The notes: a model not told the origin generated them from the letters alone. A DNA stretch of 64,000 nt from Pseudomonas cedrina subsp. cedrina (GCF_001983175.1 NZ_MNPW01000009.1:186001-250000); one strand, 5' to 3'. Counted from the stretch's first letter, positions 26,522 to 34,886 are shown. Program-made: numbers and translations.

Positions 26522-27868
26522 TTACAGAAATATGAATTTGGCGATAAAGATCGCGCACAGCACCCACAGGCTCACGGAGATTTCGCGGTACTTGCCGGTG
26601 CCGGTCTTGAGCGCCACGTAGGTGATAAAACCCAACGCGATGCCGTCGGCCACCGAGAAGGTCAGCGGCATCATGATCGCCGTGACAATCGCCGGAATGC
26701 TGTCGGTGGCTTCATCCCAGTTGATATGGGCCATGCTTGCCATCATCAGCATCGCCACGTAAATCAGCGCGCCGGCGGTGGCATAGGCCGGAATCATGCC
26801 AGCCAGCGGTGCAAAAAACATCGCCGCCACAAACAACACACCCACGGTCACCGCCGTCAGCCCGGTACGGCCGCCAGCGGCAACACCGGCGGCACTTTCC
26901 ACGTAGCTGGTCACCGGCGGCACGCCGACCATGGCGCCAAACACGCTGGAAGCGCTGTCGGCTTTCAACGCGCGGGACAGGTTATGGATCTTGCCATCGG
27001 CATTGACCAGGCCGGCCCGTTGCGCGACGCCCATCAGTGTACCTGCGGTATCGAACATGTGTACAAAAAGAAAGGCAAATACCACGCTGATCATGCTTAC
27101 ATTGAATACACCTTTTACATCCATCGCCATCCAAGTCGGCGCCAGGCTGGGCGGCGTGGCGAGGATGCCGTTGTACTGCACCAGGCCCAGGCCCCAACCG
27201 GCCAGCGTGACGGCGATGATGCTGATCAGGATCGCGCCGAACACACGGTGATAACTGAGGATGGCGATCAGCAGGAAGCAGATGGCCGCCAGCAGCGGTG
27301 CCGGTTCATGCAACGAGCCGAGCTTGATCAACGTGGCCGGGCTGTCGACGATGATCCCGGCGGTCTTCAGGCCGATCACCCCGAGGAACAGGCCGACACC
27401 CTCGCCCATGGCATGGCGCAGGCTCACGGGGATGCTGTTGAGCAGCCATTCGCGTACCCGCGAAAGCGTCAGGGCCATGAACAGCACGCCGGAAACGAAC
27501 ACCGCCCCCAGTGCGGTTTCCCAGGTGTAGCCCATGGTGCCGACTACGGTGTAGGTGAAAAACGCATTCAGGCCCATGCCTGGCGCCAGGCCCACCGGCC
27601 AGTTGGCGTACAGGCCCATCAACAGGCAACCGAGCGCGGCGGCGATGCAGGTGGCGACGAATGCGGCGCCGTGATCAATGCCGGCATCGGCCATGATGTT
27701 GGGGTTGACGAAGATGATGTAGGCCATGGTGATAAAGGTGGTGAGGCCGGCGATCAGCTCGGTCTTCACTGTGGTGCCATGCAAGCGCAGTTTGAACAGG
27801 CGTTCCAGCCAGCCGTTGTGGGGCGGGGCAAGGTCCAGCGTAGGGGCTTCGGATTTGCGGCTATCCAC
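26522..27868 (-). CDS. AzgA-type purine (adenine/guanine/hypoxanthine) permease
   Basis: A 448-residue NCS2 carrier of the AzgA-like branch. RTELIAGLTTFITMAYIIFVNP-type start (here KTELIAGLTTF), NANWPVGLAPGMGLNAFF-like segment, and FVHMFDTAGTLMGVAQRAG are all present. It imports adenine, guanine or hypoxanthine with protons. The start is GTG with AGGAG eight bases upstream. The promoter with an embedded TTGTATACAA operator lies at 27986-28013. P. aeruginosa has a similar permease (PA1519) directly beside uraH; here the giant toxin-like gene and the exporter lie between. Confidence 0.9.
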   Translation of the reverse strand: MDSRKSEAPTLDLAPPHNGWLERLFKLRLHGTTVKTELIAGLTTFITMAYIIFVNPNIMADAGIDHGAAFVATCIAAALGCLLMGLYANWPVGLAPGMGLNAFFTYTVVGTMGYTWETALGAVFVSGVLFMALTLSRVREWLLNSIPVSLRHAMGEGVGLFLGVIGLKTAGIIVDSPATLIKLGSLHEPAPLLAAICFLLIAILSYHRVFGAILISIIAVTLAGWGLGLVQYNGILATPPSLAPTWMAMDVKGVFNVSMISVVFAFLFVHMFDTAGTLMGVAQRAGLVNADGKIHNLSRALKADSASSVFGAMVGVPPVTSYVESAAGVAAGGRTGLTAVTVGVLFVAAMFFAPLAGMIPAYATAGALIYVAMLMMASMAHINWDEATDSIPAIVTAIMMPLTFSVADGIALGFITYVALKTGTGKYREISVSLWVLCAIFIAKFIFL

Positions 27869-27985
27869 GGCAAGTACTCCTCAAGAGTTTTATTGTTATT
27901 TCCAGCGCGGGTCACGCAAGTGGGCTCGCGCTGTGAGGTACTGGCGGGTTTGTTGACCATTAGGTCAGGAACTCGCTCGAGGCGA

Positions 27986-28013
27986 ATTATGCTTTTGTAT
28001 ACAAAGAAAGCAA
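27986..28013 (-). promoter_or_regulatory. Promoter of the purine permease with embedded operator
   Basis: On the minus strand TTGCTT (28008-28013) and CATAAT (27986-27991) are 16 bases apart, a plausible sigma-70 pair. TTGTATACAA (27995-28004, extendable to TTTGTATACAAA) fills the spacer, where a bound repressor would block polymerase. This is the same palindrome as at 19788. Confidence 0.6.
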
Positions 28014-28042
28014 ATAATGTTTTCGAATAGCGCGATGAAAGG

Positions 28043-28477
28043 CTAGTTCGCGGCGCTCAATGCCTGATTGACGGCCAGCCATCCGGCCACCGCGGCTTCG
28101 CCGGCTTCACTGAAAGCGCGCTGCAGCAACTTGACCTGTTCACGGCGCAGCGACTGCTCGAAACGCAGTCCTTCCTCGGTCAGTTGCAGCAGGCGTTTAC
28201 GCTTGTCGGTCTCGGACGCCACGCTGTGCACCAAGTGCATTTCCTGCAACTGGCGCAGCGGGATATTCAGCGCCTGTTTGCTCACGCCCAGCAATTCCAG
28301 CAATTGCTTGACGCTCAACGTCGGGTAGCGCGCGATAAAAAACACGATGCGCTGATGCACCCGGCTCAGCCCACGGCGCTCAAGCATTTCGTCGGCCTTG
28401 GCGGTGAACGCCTGGTAACCGAAGAAGAACGCTTGCATGGCTTCTTGCTGGGCGAGGGGGTTTTTAAGGTCAAGCAT
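28043..28477 (-). CDS. MarR family transcriptional regulator
   Basis: A 144-residue winged-helix protein: LERRGLSRVHQRIVFFIARYPTLSVKQLLELLGVSKQALNIPLRQL is the recognition-helix region, followed by the wing (VASETDKRKRLLQLTEEG). The start at 28477 (MLDLKNP) is chosen over a longer frame that runs through the divergent promoter. Two copies of a GTCAA-N5-TTGAC palindrome lie at and upstream of the start codon, so the protein probably controls itself and the divergent aminotransferase. The ligand is unknown. Confidence 0.88.
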   Translation of the reverse strand: MLDLKNPLAQQEAMQAFFFGYQAFTAKADEMLERRGLSRVHQRIVFFIARYPTLSVKQLLELLGVSKQALNIPLRQLQEMHLVHSVASETDKRKRLLQLTEEGLRFEQSLRREQVKLLQRAFSEAGEAAVAGWLAVNQALSAAN

Positions 28478-28525
28478 ATTGACGTATCCGTGTGAGTCGT
28501 CGTAATTTCGGTCAACCAGTTTGAC
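28469..28525. promoter_or_regulatory. Paired MarR-type operators GTCAA-N5-TTGAC
   Basis: GTCAA-GCATA-TTGAC at 28469-28483 covers the regulator start codon, and GTCAA-CCAGT-TTGAC is at 28511-28525. Both are preceded by G and followed by GTAT, giving the shared form GGTCAANCANNTTGACGTAT. Their centres are 42 bases apart, about four helical turns, so two dimers would sit on one face of the DNA between the divergent genes. Confidence 0.7.
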
Positions 28526-28559
28526 GTATTTTCCCCAGGCTTCGCTACCGGTGACCCCC

Positions 28560-29726
28560 ATGGCCTTCTCTGAACGTGTTACGCGCCTCAAAAGCTCCTT
28601 GATCCGTGAAATCCTTGCGGCGGCCCAGCGACCGGAAGTGATGTCGTTCGCCGGCGGCCTGCCCGCCGAAGCCATGCTGCCGGCGCTGAACTGGGACGAC
28701 ATGCCGCTGAACATCGGCCAATACGGCATGAGCGAAGGCGAGCCGCAGCTGCGTGAACTGCTCGCCGCCGAGGCGCGCGCGCTGGGTATCCACTGTCAGG
28801 CCAGCCAGGTGCTGGTGGTCAGCGGTTCCCAGCAAACCCTCGACCTGGCGGCCAAGCTGTATATCGACAAAGGCACGCAGATCCTGCTGGAAGGCCCGAC
28901 TTACCTGGCCGCCTTGCAGATCTTCCAACTGTTCGGCGCCGACTGCCTCACCGTCCAGCTGGAGGCCGACGGCCCCGACCTGGGTGCATTGCGCAGTAAC
29001 CTCGAACGCCATCGCCCGGCGTTCATCTACCTGATCCCGACCTTCCAGAACCCGTCTGCGGTGCGCTACAGCGAGGCCAAGCGCGAAGCCGTCGCCGCCT
29101 TGCTCGATGAGTTCGGCGTGACGCTGATCGAAGACGAACCCTACCGCGAGTTGACCTTCGACGGCGCCAGTGCCAAACCCATTGTCGCCCGCCTGCAAAA
29201 AGCCAGCTGGATCTACACCGGCACCGTGTCCAAGACCCTGCTGCCCGGCCTGCGTGTCGGCTACCTGATCGCCAGCCCGGACCTGTTCCCACACCTGCTC
29301 AAGCTCAAGCAGTCGGCGGACCTGCACACCAACCGCGTCGGCCAATGGCAGGCCATGCAGTGGATCGGCACGCAGAAATACCAGCAGCACCTGGTGCAGT
29401 TGCGCAGTTTTTACCGCGATCGCCGCGATGCATTCCAGGCCGCGCTGCAGCGCCACTTCGCCGACCTGGCCGACTGGCAAGTGCCCCAAGGCGGATTATT
29501 CTTCTGGCTGACCTTGAAACAGCCGCTCGATACCCGCACCTTGTTGGCTCAAGCGCTCGACCAGAACGTCGCGTTCATGCCCGGTGAACCCTTCTTTTCC
29601 GAGCCCGACCAGCACCTTGGCTCGTTGCGACTCAATTTCAGCCATATCGACCCGGCCCGCCTGGACGAAGGTCTCAAGCGCCTGGCCGCGGTGGTCCGTC
29701 AAGCACAGCACGCGCAAGCGGCATAA
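28560..29726 (+). CDS. PLP-dependent aminotransferase, class I/II (2-aminoadipate/MocR-like)
   Basis: A 388-residue fold-I aminotransferase. GSQQTLDLAAKLYIDKGTQILLEGPTY is the cofactor loop, IEDEPYREL holds the PLP Asp and Tyr, and TGTVSKTLLPGLRVG holds the Schiff-base Lys. The sequence is like stand-alone relatives of MocR effector domains and archaeal/Thermus 2-aminoadipate aminotransferases; the true substrate is unknown. ATG 28560 is chosen by similarity, with no good ribosome site visible. A GST gene follows after 10 bases. Control by the divergent MarR protein is likely. Confidence 0.88.
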   Translation: MAFSERVTRLKSSLIREILAAAQRPEVMSFAGGLPAEAMLPALNWDDMPLNIGQYGMSEGEPQLRELLAAEARALGIHCQASQVLVVSGSQQTLDLAAKLYIDKGTQILLEGPTYLAALQIFQLFGADCLTVQLEADGPDLGALRSNLERHRPAFIYLIPTFQNPSAVRYSEAKREAVAALLDEFGVTLIEDEPYRELTFDGASAKPIVARLQKASWIYTGTVSKTLLPGLRVGYLIASPDLFPHLLKLKQSADLHTNRVGQWQAMQWIGTQKYQQHLVQLRSFYRDRRDAFQAALQRHFADLADWQVPQGGLFFWLTLKQPLDTRTLLAQALDQNVAFMPGEPFFSEPDQHLGSLRLNFSHIDPARLDEGLKRLAAVVRQAQHAQAA

Positions 29727-29736
29727 GGGGAGCCCC

Positions 29737-30339
29737 ATGTACAAGGTTTATGGCGATTACAAGTCGGGCAACTGCTACAAGGTCAAGTTGATGCTTAGCC
29801 TGCTGGGCATCCCTTACCAATGGGTCGATGTGGACATCCTCAAGGGTGACACCCAGACCGTCGAATTCCTGGCCAAGAACCCCAACGGCAAGATCCCCGT
29901 GCTGGAGTTGGAAGACGGCACGTGCCTGTGGGAGTCCAATGCGATCCTCAACTTCCTCGCCGATGGCAGCGAGTTCCTGCCCACCGAGCCGCGCCTGCGC
30001 ACGCAAGTGTTGCAGTGGCAGTTCTTCGAGCAATACAGCCATGAGCCGTACATTGCGGTGGCGCGGTTTATCCAGTTTTACCTGAACATGCCGCAGGATC
30101 GCCTGGAGGAATACAAAACCACCCATAAGGGCGGCTACAAGGCGCTGAAGGTCATGGAGCGTCAGTTGCAGGCCACGCCGTATTTAGTGGGCGAGCAGTA
30201 TTCGATCGCTGATATTGCGTTGTACGCCTATACCCATGTGGCCCATGAGGGTGGGTTTGACCTGGCGCCCTATCCGGCAGTGCAGGCATGGCTGGCGCGT
30301 GTGGCCAGCCATCCGAAACATGTGGCGATGTTGGATTAA
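29737..30339 (+). CDS. Glutathione S-transferase family protein
   Basis: A 200-residue two-domain GST: thioredoxin-fold N-domain with YGDYKSGNCYKVKLMLSLLG and the cis-Pro/Ser binding segment KIPVLELEDGTCLWESNAIL, and an all-helical C-domain with YSIADIALYAYTHVA. GGGGAGC precedes the ATG. It is 10 bases behind the aminotransferase and probably in the same transcript, perhaps in detoxification or in modification of an amino acid-derived compound. Substrate is unknown. Confidence 0.92.
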   Translation: MYKVYGDYKSGNCYKVKLMLSLLGIPYQWVDVDILKGDTQTVEFLAKNPNGKIPVLELEDGTCLWESNAILNFLADGSEFLPTEPRLRTQVLQWQFFEQYSHEPYIAVARFIQFYLNMPQDRLEEYKTTHKGGYKALKVMERQLQATPYLVGEQYSIADIALYAYTHVAHEGGFDLAPYPAVQAWLARVASHPKHVAMLD

Positions 30340-30351
30340 ACGCGGTCCAAA

Positions 30352-30623
30352 TGTGGGAGCTGGCTTGCCTGCGATAGCCATAGGTATCTACACATTTTTG
30401 TAGTGAGCGGGCTTGTCCCGCGCTGGGCTGCGAAGCGGCCCCAAACCAGACGAATTGGATTTGCCTGAAACTGCGCGGTGTCTTTATTGGGGCGGCTTCG
30501 CCACCCAGCGCGGGACAAGCCCGCTCACTACAGGGAGATTTTTCAGCCTTTGAAAGTTGTGTCGATACCTCGATAGCGGTGTGTCAGGCAACTAACCTGG
30601 CGCAGATCAAGCCAGCTCCCACA
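30352..30623. repeat. REPIN interrupted by a MITE-like element
   Basis: Outer arms TGTGGGAGCTGGCTTGCCTG (30352) and AAGCCAGCTCCCACA (ending 30623) enclose the element at 30379-30573. The right arm is partly decayed. The whole fills the space between the GST and LysR genes, which converge here. Confidence 0.8.
30379..30573. mobile_element. MITE-like element, second copy
   Basis: The left end is the full CATAGGTATCTACACA; the right end is decayed (TGTGTCGATACCT). The left flank CTGCGATAGC is echoed at the right side as CTCGATAGC, a damaged target duplication. Interior arms match the copy at 423. Length from end to end is 195 bp, the same as the first copy. Confidence 0.75.
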
Positions 30624-30624
30624 G

Positions 30625-31521
30625 TTAGCCCGGTGGTGTGTCAGATAGCTGGTCATGCAATAGATCAAAGCAGCGCTGTGCGGCCGGGCTTAGTGCAACC
30701 CCACTGCGACTGATCAACCCGATCTCCCGGTTCACACCCGGATGATCAATAGGGATGCGCTTCAACCCCTCCAGACTGTCCGCCGCCGACTCCGGCAGCA
30801 CGCTGATCCCCAGCCCCTGGCGCACCAGTGCCAATACCGTCGACATGTAGTTGGCTTCCATGCCGGCGGTCATCGTCAGCTTTGTCTCATCGAATAGAGC
30901 ATCCACGTGCTCACGCACACTGCTGTCGCGCCCGGTGAGGATGATCGGCTGGTCCGCCAGTTGCTCCAGGGTCAACTGGCGATGGCGAGCGAGAGGATGA
31001 TCCTGCGGCACAAACGCACATAATCGGTCATTCAGTACCGGTACGAATTCCAGGCCATGGCTGAGCCGCGCACGTACGCCAATGCCGAAATCCACCTCGC
31101 CGGAACGCACCTGGGCGTGAATGCGATGGGCCACCAGGTCATGCAGGCGCACTTCGATCCCGGCAAAACGCTCGCGAAACAGGCGCAGCACCGGCGGCAG
31201 CGTGCCGGCGCACACCGAGGGCAGGGCGGCGAGGGTGACCACGCCCCGGCGCAGCGCGGCCAGGTCACGAGAACCGGTGACAATGTTGTCCAGGTCCAGC
31301 AGCAGTTTTTCCATCGGCCCGCGAGCTTCCTGGCCGGCGGCGGTGATGCTGACGTGGCGCGGGCTGCGGTCGAGCAGGGCGACGCCGAGCCAGTCTTCCA
31401 GTTGTTGCACCTGGACGGTGAGCGCCGAGGGCGACAGGTGCAGCTCATTGGCCGCCTTGGTGAAACTGCCTGCGCGCGCCACCGCAAGGAAGGCCTGAAT
31501 GTGTTGGATGCTGTTCTTCAT
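30625..31521 (-). CDS. LysR family transcriptional regulator
   Basis: A 298-residue LTTR. The N-terminal winged helix is IQHIQAFLAVARAGSFTKAANELHLSPSALTVQVQQLEDWLG, followed by the periplasmic-binding-like effector domain. ATG 31521 (MKNSIQH) is chosen; the upstream extension crosses the divergent promoter. It is divergent from the CitMHS-AtuA genes and probably activates them with a carboxylate as inducer. GAATATTC at 31547-31554 in the intergenic region could be part of its site; no clear T-N11-A box was singled out. Confidence 0.92.
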   Translation of the reverse strand: MKNSIQHIQAFLAVARAGSFTKAANELHLSPSALTVQVQQLEDWLGVALLDRSPRHVSITAAGQEARGPMEKLLLDLDNIVTGSRDLAALRRGVVTLAALPSVCAGTLPPVLRLFRERFAGIEVRLHDLVAHRIHAQVRSGEVDFGIGVRARLSHGLEFVPVLNDRLCAFVPQDHPLARHRQLTLEQLADQPIILTGRDSSVREHVDALFDETKLTMTAGMEANYMSTVLALVRQGLGISVLPESAADSLEGLKRIPIDHPGVNREIGLISRSGVALSPAAQRCFDLLHDQLSDTPPG

Positions 31522-31632
31522 TTTGTTTTTCCGAATGCCAGCAGGTGAATATTCCAATTTACAAAGACTACCTCGCTTCCAATACTCCAGGGAAAACAAT
31601 AACCGGCCACCAAGGCCGCTCTGGAGTAACCC

Positions 31633-32925
31633 ATGCTCGCAACCCTGGGTGTCATCACCATCCTGTGCCTGCTCGCTGCCGTCATGAGCAAACGCCTCTC
31701 ACCGCTGGTGGCCCTGATCGCCTTGCCGATCATTGCCGCACTGCTCGGCGGGTTCGGCCTGCAGACCAGCGCCTTCATCATCACCGGTATCAAGAACGTC
31801 GCCCCCGTGGTGGGCATGTTCGTGTTCGCGATTCTGTTTTTCGGGATCATGACCGATGCTGGCATGCTCGACCCCATCATTGATCGCATCCTGCGCACGG
31901 TAGGGACGCGTCCTACACGAATTGTCGTAGGTACCGCGACCTTGGCGCTGCTGGTGCACCTCGACGGCTCCGGCGCGGTGACCTTTCTGGTGACGGTGCC
32001 GGCCATGCTGCCCTTGTATACCCGGCTGGGGATCGATAAACGCATCCTCGCGTGTGTCTGTGCGATGGCGGCCGGGGTCAACTTCCTGCCTTGGACCGGC
32101 CCGGTGCTGCGCTCGTCGGCGGCCTTGCATGTGCCGGTGGCGGATCTGTTCCAGCCGCTGATCCCGGTGCAGATCGTCGGCCTGATCTTCGTCTTCGCCT
32201 GTGCCTGGTGGCTGGGCCATCGTGAGGAAAAACGCCTGGGCCTCGGTGCCGGTTCCAGCGTGGACGCCGTGCCGCAGCGGGTGCTCAGTGACGACGACAT
32301 CAAGCTGCGCCGTCCGCGCCTGTTCTGGGTCAACCTGATCCTGACGGTGCTGGTGATGGTGGTGATGATCGCCGGCTGGGTCGACCCGGTGGTGATGTTC
32401 ATGCTCGGCACGGTGCTCGCGCTGTGCATCAACTACCCGAACGTCGACGCCCAGCGCGCCCGTATCGACGCGCATGCCAAGACCGCGCTGACCATGGCCA
32501 GTATCCTGCTGGCGGCCGGCGTGTTCACCGGCATCATGCAGGGCACCGGCATGCTCAAGGCCATCGCTGAAGTGGCGGTGGCGCAGATCCCGGCCGGCCA
32601 CGGCAAGCTGATCCCGGCGGTGGTGGGTTTCCTTTCCATGCCGTTGAGCATGCTGTTCGATCCCGATTCCTACTATTTCGGCGTGATGCCGGTGATCGCC
32701 GAAGTCGGCAAAGCGTTGGGCGTCGACCCTCTGCAAGTGGCCCAGGCCTCCTTGCTGGGCGTGCACACCACCGGGTTCCCGGTCAGCCCGCTGACCCCTG
32801 CGACCTTCCTGCTGGTGGGCCTGTGCAAGATCGAATTGGCCGATCACCAGCGTTTCACCATTCCGTTTCTGTTTGCCGCGTCGGTGTTGATGACCCTGAC
32901 CGCGTTGCTCCTGGGAGTTATCTGA
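31633..32925 (+). CDS. CitMHS family citrate/tricarboxylate:cation symporter
   Basis: A 430-residue carrier with about 12 helices. The start MLATLGVITILCLLAAVMSKRLSPLVALI and the motifs HLDGSGAVTFLVTVPAMLP and SMLFDPDSYYFGVMPVIAE are those of CitMHS transporters, which import citrate complexed with Mg or Ca. It is the first gene of a three-gene operon with two AtuA-type proteins, spaced by 1 base and then an ATGA overlap, so the imported compound is probably the substrate of a pathway that uses them. Confidence 0.9.
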   Translation: MLATLGVITILCLLAAVMSKRLSPLVALIALPIIAALLGGFGLQTSAFIITGIKNVAPVVGMFVFAILFFGIMTDAGMLDPIIDRILRTVGTRPTRIVVGTATLALLVHLDGSGAVTFLVTVPAMLPLYTRLGIDKRILACVCAMAAGVNFLPWTGPVLRSSAALHVPVADLFQPLIPVQIVGLIFVFACAWWLGHREEKRLGLGAGSSVDAVPQRVLSDDDIKLRRPRLFWVNLILTVLVMVVMIAGWVDPVVMFMLGTVLALCINYPNVDAQRARIDAHAKTALTMASILLAAGVFTGIMQGTGMLKAIAEVAVAQIPAGHGKLIPAVVGFLSMPLSMLFDPDSYYFGVMPVIAEVGKALGVDPLQVAQASLLGVHTTGFPVSPLTPATFLLVGLCKIELADHQRFTIPFLFAASVLMTLTALLLGVI

Positions 32926-32926
32926 T

Positions 32927-34252
32927 ATGAAAACCTTGCGCATCGGTTCCGGCGCCGGCTACTCCGGCGACCGTATCGAGCCTGCCGTGGAACTGGCCGA
33001 ACAAGGCGACTTGGATTACCTGGTGTTCGAGTGCCTGGCTGAACGCACCATTGCCCTGGCGCAACAGGCGCGGATCAGCGATCCCGACGGTGGGTACGAC
33101 CCCTTGCTCAGCGAGCGCATGCGCCGCGTGTTGCCCTTTGTGGGCGTGCAGGCCGGGCGTCGTCGTCTGCGGGTGGTCACCAATATGGGCGCCGCCAATC
33201 CGGTGTCGGCGGCCATTGAAGTGCGGCGGATCGCCGCCGCGTTGGGCCTGGATCTCAAGGTGGTCGCCGTCGTCGGCGACGATGTGTTGAAAGTGCTGCA
33301 GCCCGACTTTTTACTGGATAACGGCCAGAGCGTCGGCTCGTTGGGCGAGCGGTTGATTTCGGCGAATGCCTACCTGGGTGTCGACGGCATTCTCGAAGCT
33401 TTGCGCGCTGATGCCGACGTCGTCATTACCGGACGCGTGGCTGACCCATCGCTGTTCCTGGCGCCGCAGATGTTTGAATTCGGCTGGGCGGCGGACGATT
33501 GGCAGCGCCTGGGGCGCGGCACGTTGGTGGGGCATTTGCTCGAATGTGCCGGGCAAGTCAGCGGCGGGTATTTCGCCGACCCTGGTTTCAAGGACGTGGA
33601 TGACCTGGCTCGCCTGGGCTTCCCGTTGGCTGAGATCAATGCCGACGGTGAAGCGTTGATCACCAAGGTGGCCGGTTCCGGTGGGCGGGTCAGTCGTGCC
33701 ACCTGCACTGAACAGCTTATCTACGAAGTGCACGACCCGGCCGCCTACCTCACACCGGATGTGACGGCGGACTTTTCCCGGGTAGGGTTTGTCGAGGAGG
33801 GCGTCGATCGCGTTCGCGCCCAGGGCGCCGACGGGCGTGCGCGACCCGAGCAGTTGAAGGTCAGCGTCGGTTACCTGGAGGGTTGGATCGGTGAAGGGCA
33901 GATGTCCTATGGCGGCCCCGGCGCTGTCGCACGAGCCCAACTGGCAAGGGATGTGGTCCTTAAACGCCTGGAATTGATTGGCGTGAAGCTGCAGGACGTG
34001 CGCGCCGAGCTGATCGGCATGGACTCGCTCCACGGCCCGCGCAGCGGCGTCGAACCCTGGGAAGTACGCCTGCGCGTGGCCGCGCGCTGCGAAGAACGCA
34101 GCGAAGCCGTGCGTGTGGGCAATGAAGTGGAAACCCTTTATACCAACGGCCCGTCGGGCGGCGGCGGCGCGAGCAAAAGCGTGCGCCAGGTGGTGGCGGT
34201 GGCGTCGTTGCTGCTGCCGCGTAACGCGGTCAAGCCGAGGATCGAAGCATGA
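32927..34252 (+). CDS. AtuA-family protein (DUF1446)
   Basis: A 441-residue protein starting RIGSGAGYSGDRIEPAVELAEQGDLDYLVFECLAERTIALAQ, the DUF1446/AtuA N-domain. AtuA is needed for acyclic terpene (citronellol/geraniol) use in P. aeruginosa, but its chemistry is not established. Here the geranyl-CoA carboxylase genes that accompany atu clusters are absent, and the neighbour is a tricarboxylate carrier. The substrate is therefore probably not a terpene. It starts one base after the transporter stop. Confidence 0.88.
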   Translation: MKTLRIGSGAGYSGDRIEPAVELAEQGDLDYLVFECLAERTIALAQQARISDPDGGYDPLLSERMRRVLPFVGVQAGRRRLRVVTNMGAANPVSAAIEVRRIAAALGLDLKVVAVVGDDVLKVLQPDFLLDNGQSVGSLGERLISANAYLGVDGILEALRADADVVITGRVADPSLFLAPQMFEFGWAADDWQRLGRGTLVGHLLECAGQVSGGYFADPGFKDVDDLARLGFPLAEINADGEALITKVAGSGGRVSRATCTEQLIYEVHDPAAYLTPDVTADFSRVGFVEEGVDRVRAQGADGRARPEQLKVSVGYLEGWIGEGQMSYGGPGAVARAQLARDVVLKRLELIGVKLQDVRAELIGMDSLHGPRSGVEPWEVRLRVAARCEERSEAVRVGNEVETLYTNGPSGGGGASKSVRQVVAVASLLLPRNAVKPRIEA

Positions 34253-34575
34253 AGCTGCATACGCTGGCCCATTCCCGCACCGGAGATAAGGGCGACACCT
34301 CGAATATCTCGATCATTGCCTATCGCGCCGAGGATTATCCGTTGCTGTGCGAATACTTGACGGCCGAGCGCGTGGCCGAGTTCTTCGCGGGCATGCGCGA
34401 GGCAGGCGCGGCGCAGGTAAGGCGCTATGAATTGCCCAACGTGCAGGCGCTGAACTTCGTGCTGCCGGGGATCCTGCGCGGTGGCGTCACGCGTTCGCTG
34501 GCGCTGGATGCCCATGGCAAGTGCCTGGGTTCGGCGCTGTTGGCTTTGGAAATACAGGATTTAAGACTGGCGTAG
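34249..34575 (+). CDS. AtuA-like small C-terminal-domain protein
   Basis: A 108-residue protein (KLHTLAHSRTGDKGDTSNISIIAY) matching the small ferredoxin-fold domain found fused to or next to DUF1446 proteins. RTGDKGD and NFVLPGILRGGVTRSL are its conserved segments. The start overlaps the AtuA stop codon as ATGA, so the two are translationally coupled and likely form one complex. Function is unknown. Confidence 0.88.
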   Translation: MKLHTLAHSRTGDKGDTSNISIIAYRAEDYPLLCEYLTAERVAEFFAGMREAGAAQVRRYELPNVQALNFVLPGILRGGVTRSLALDAHGKCLGSALLALEIQDLRLA

Positions 34576-34579
34576 ATCC

Positions 34580-34869
34580 TGTGGGAGCTGGCTTGCCTGC
34601 GATGGCCATGGGTATCTACACAACTTTCAAAGGCTGACAAATCCCTGTAGTGAGCGGGCTTGTCCCGCGCTGGGCTGCGAAGCGGCCCCAAACCAGGCGA
34701 ATTGGGTTTGTCTGAAACTGCGCGGTGTCTTTATTGGGGCGGCTTCGCCACCCAGCGCGGGACAAGCCCGCTCACTACAAAAATGTGTAGATACCTATGC
34801 TGCGATGGCATCACCTCGGTACGCCTGGGCTACCGCGTCGTCTGCATCGCAGGCAAGCCAGCTCCCACA
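34580..34869. repeat. REPIN interrupted by a MITE-like element
   Basis: Arms TGTGGGAGCTGGCTTGCCTG (34580) and its complement ending at 34869 enclose an element at 34607-34799. The loop remnant on the right (CACCTCGGTACGCCTGG) is like the loop at 353-644. No gene is present between the AtuA-like and thioredoxin-fold genes. Confidence 0.85.
34607..34799. mobile_element. MITE-like element, third copy, 10-bp target duplication
   Basis: The ends are CATGGGTATCTACACA (34607-34622, one mismatch) and TGTGTAGATACCTATG (34784-34799). CTGCGATGGC lies directly outside both, at 34597-34606 and 34800-34809, an exact 10-bp duplication made from the inner edge of the left REP arm. The element reads opposite to the 423 copy on the plus strand, but the same way relative to the REP arm it entered. 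Confidence 0.85.
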
Positions 34870-34886
34870 GGGATTTGCAGCGTCTG

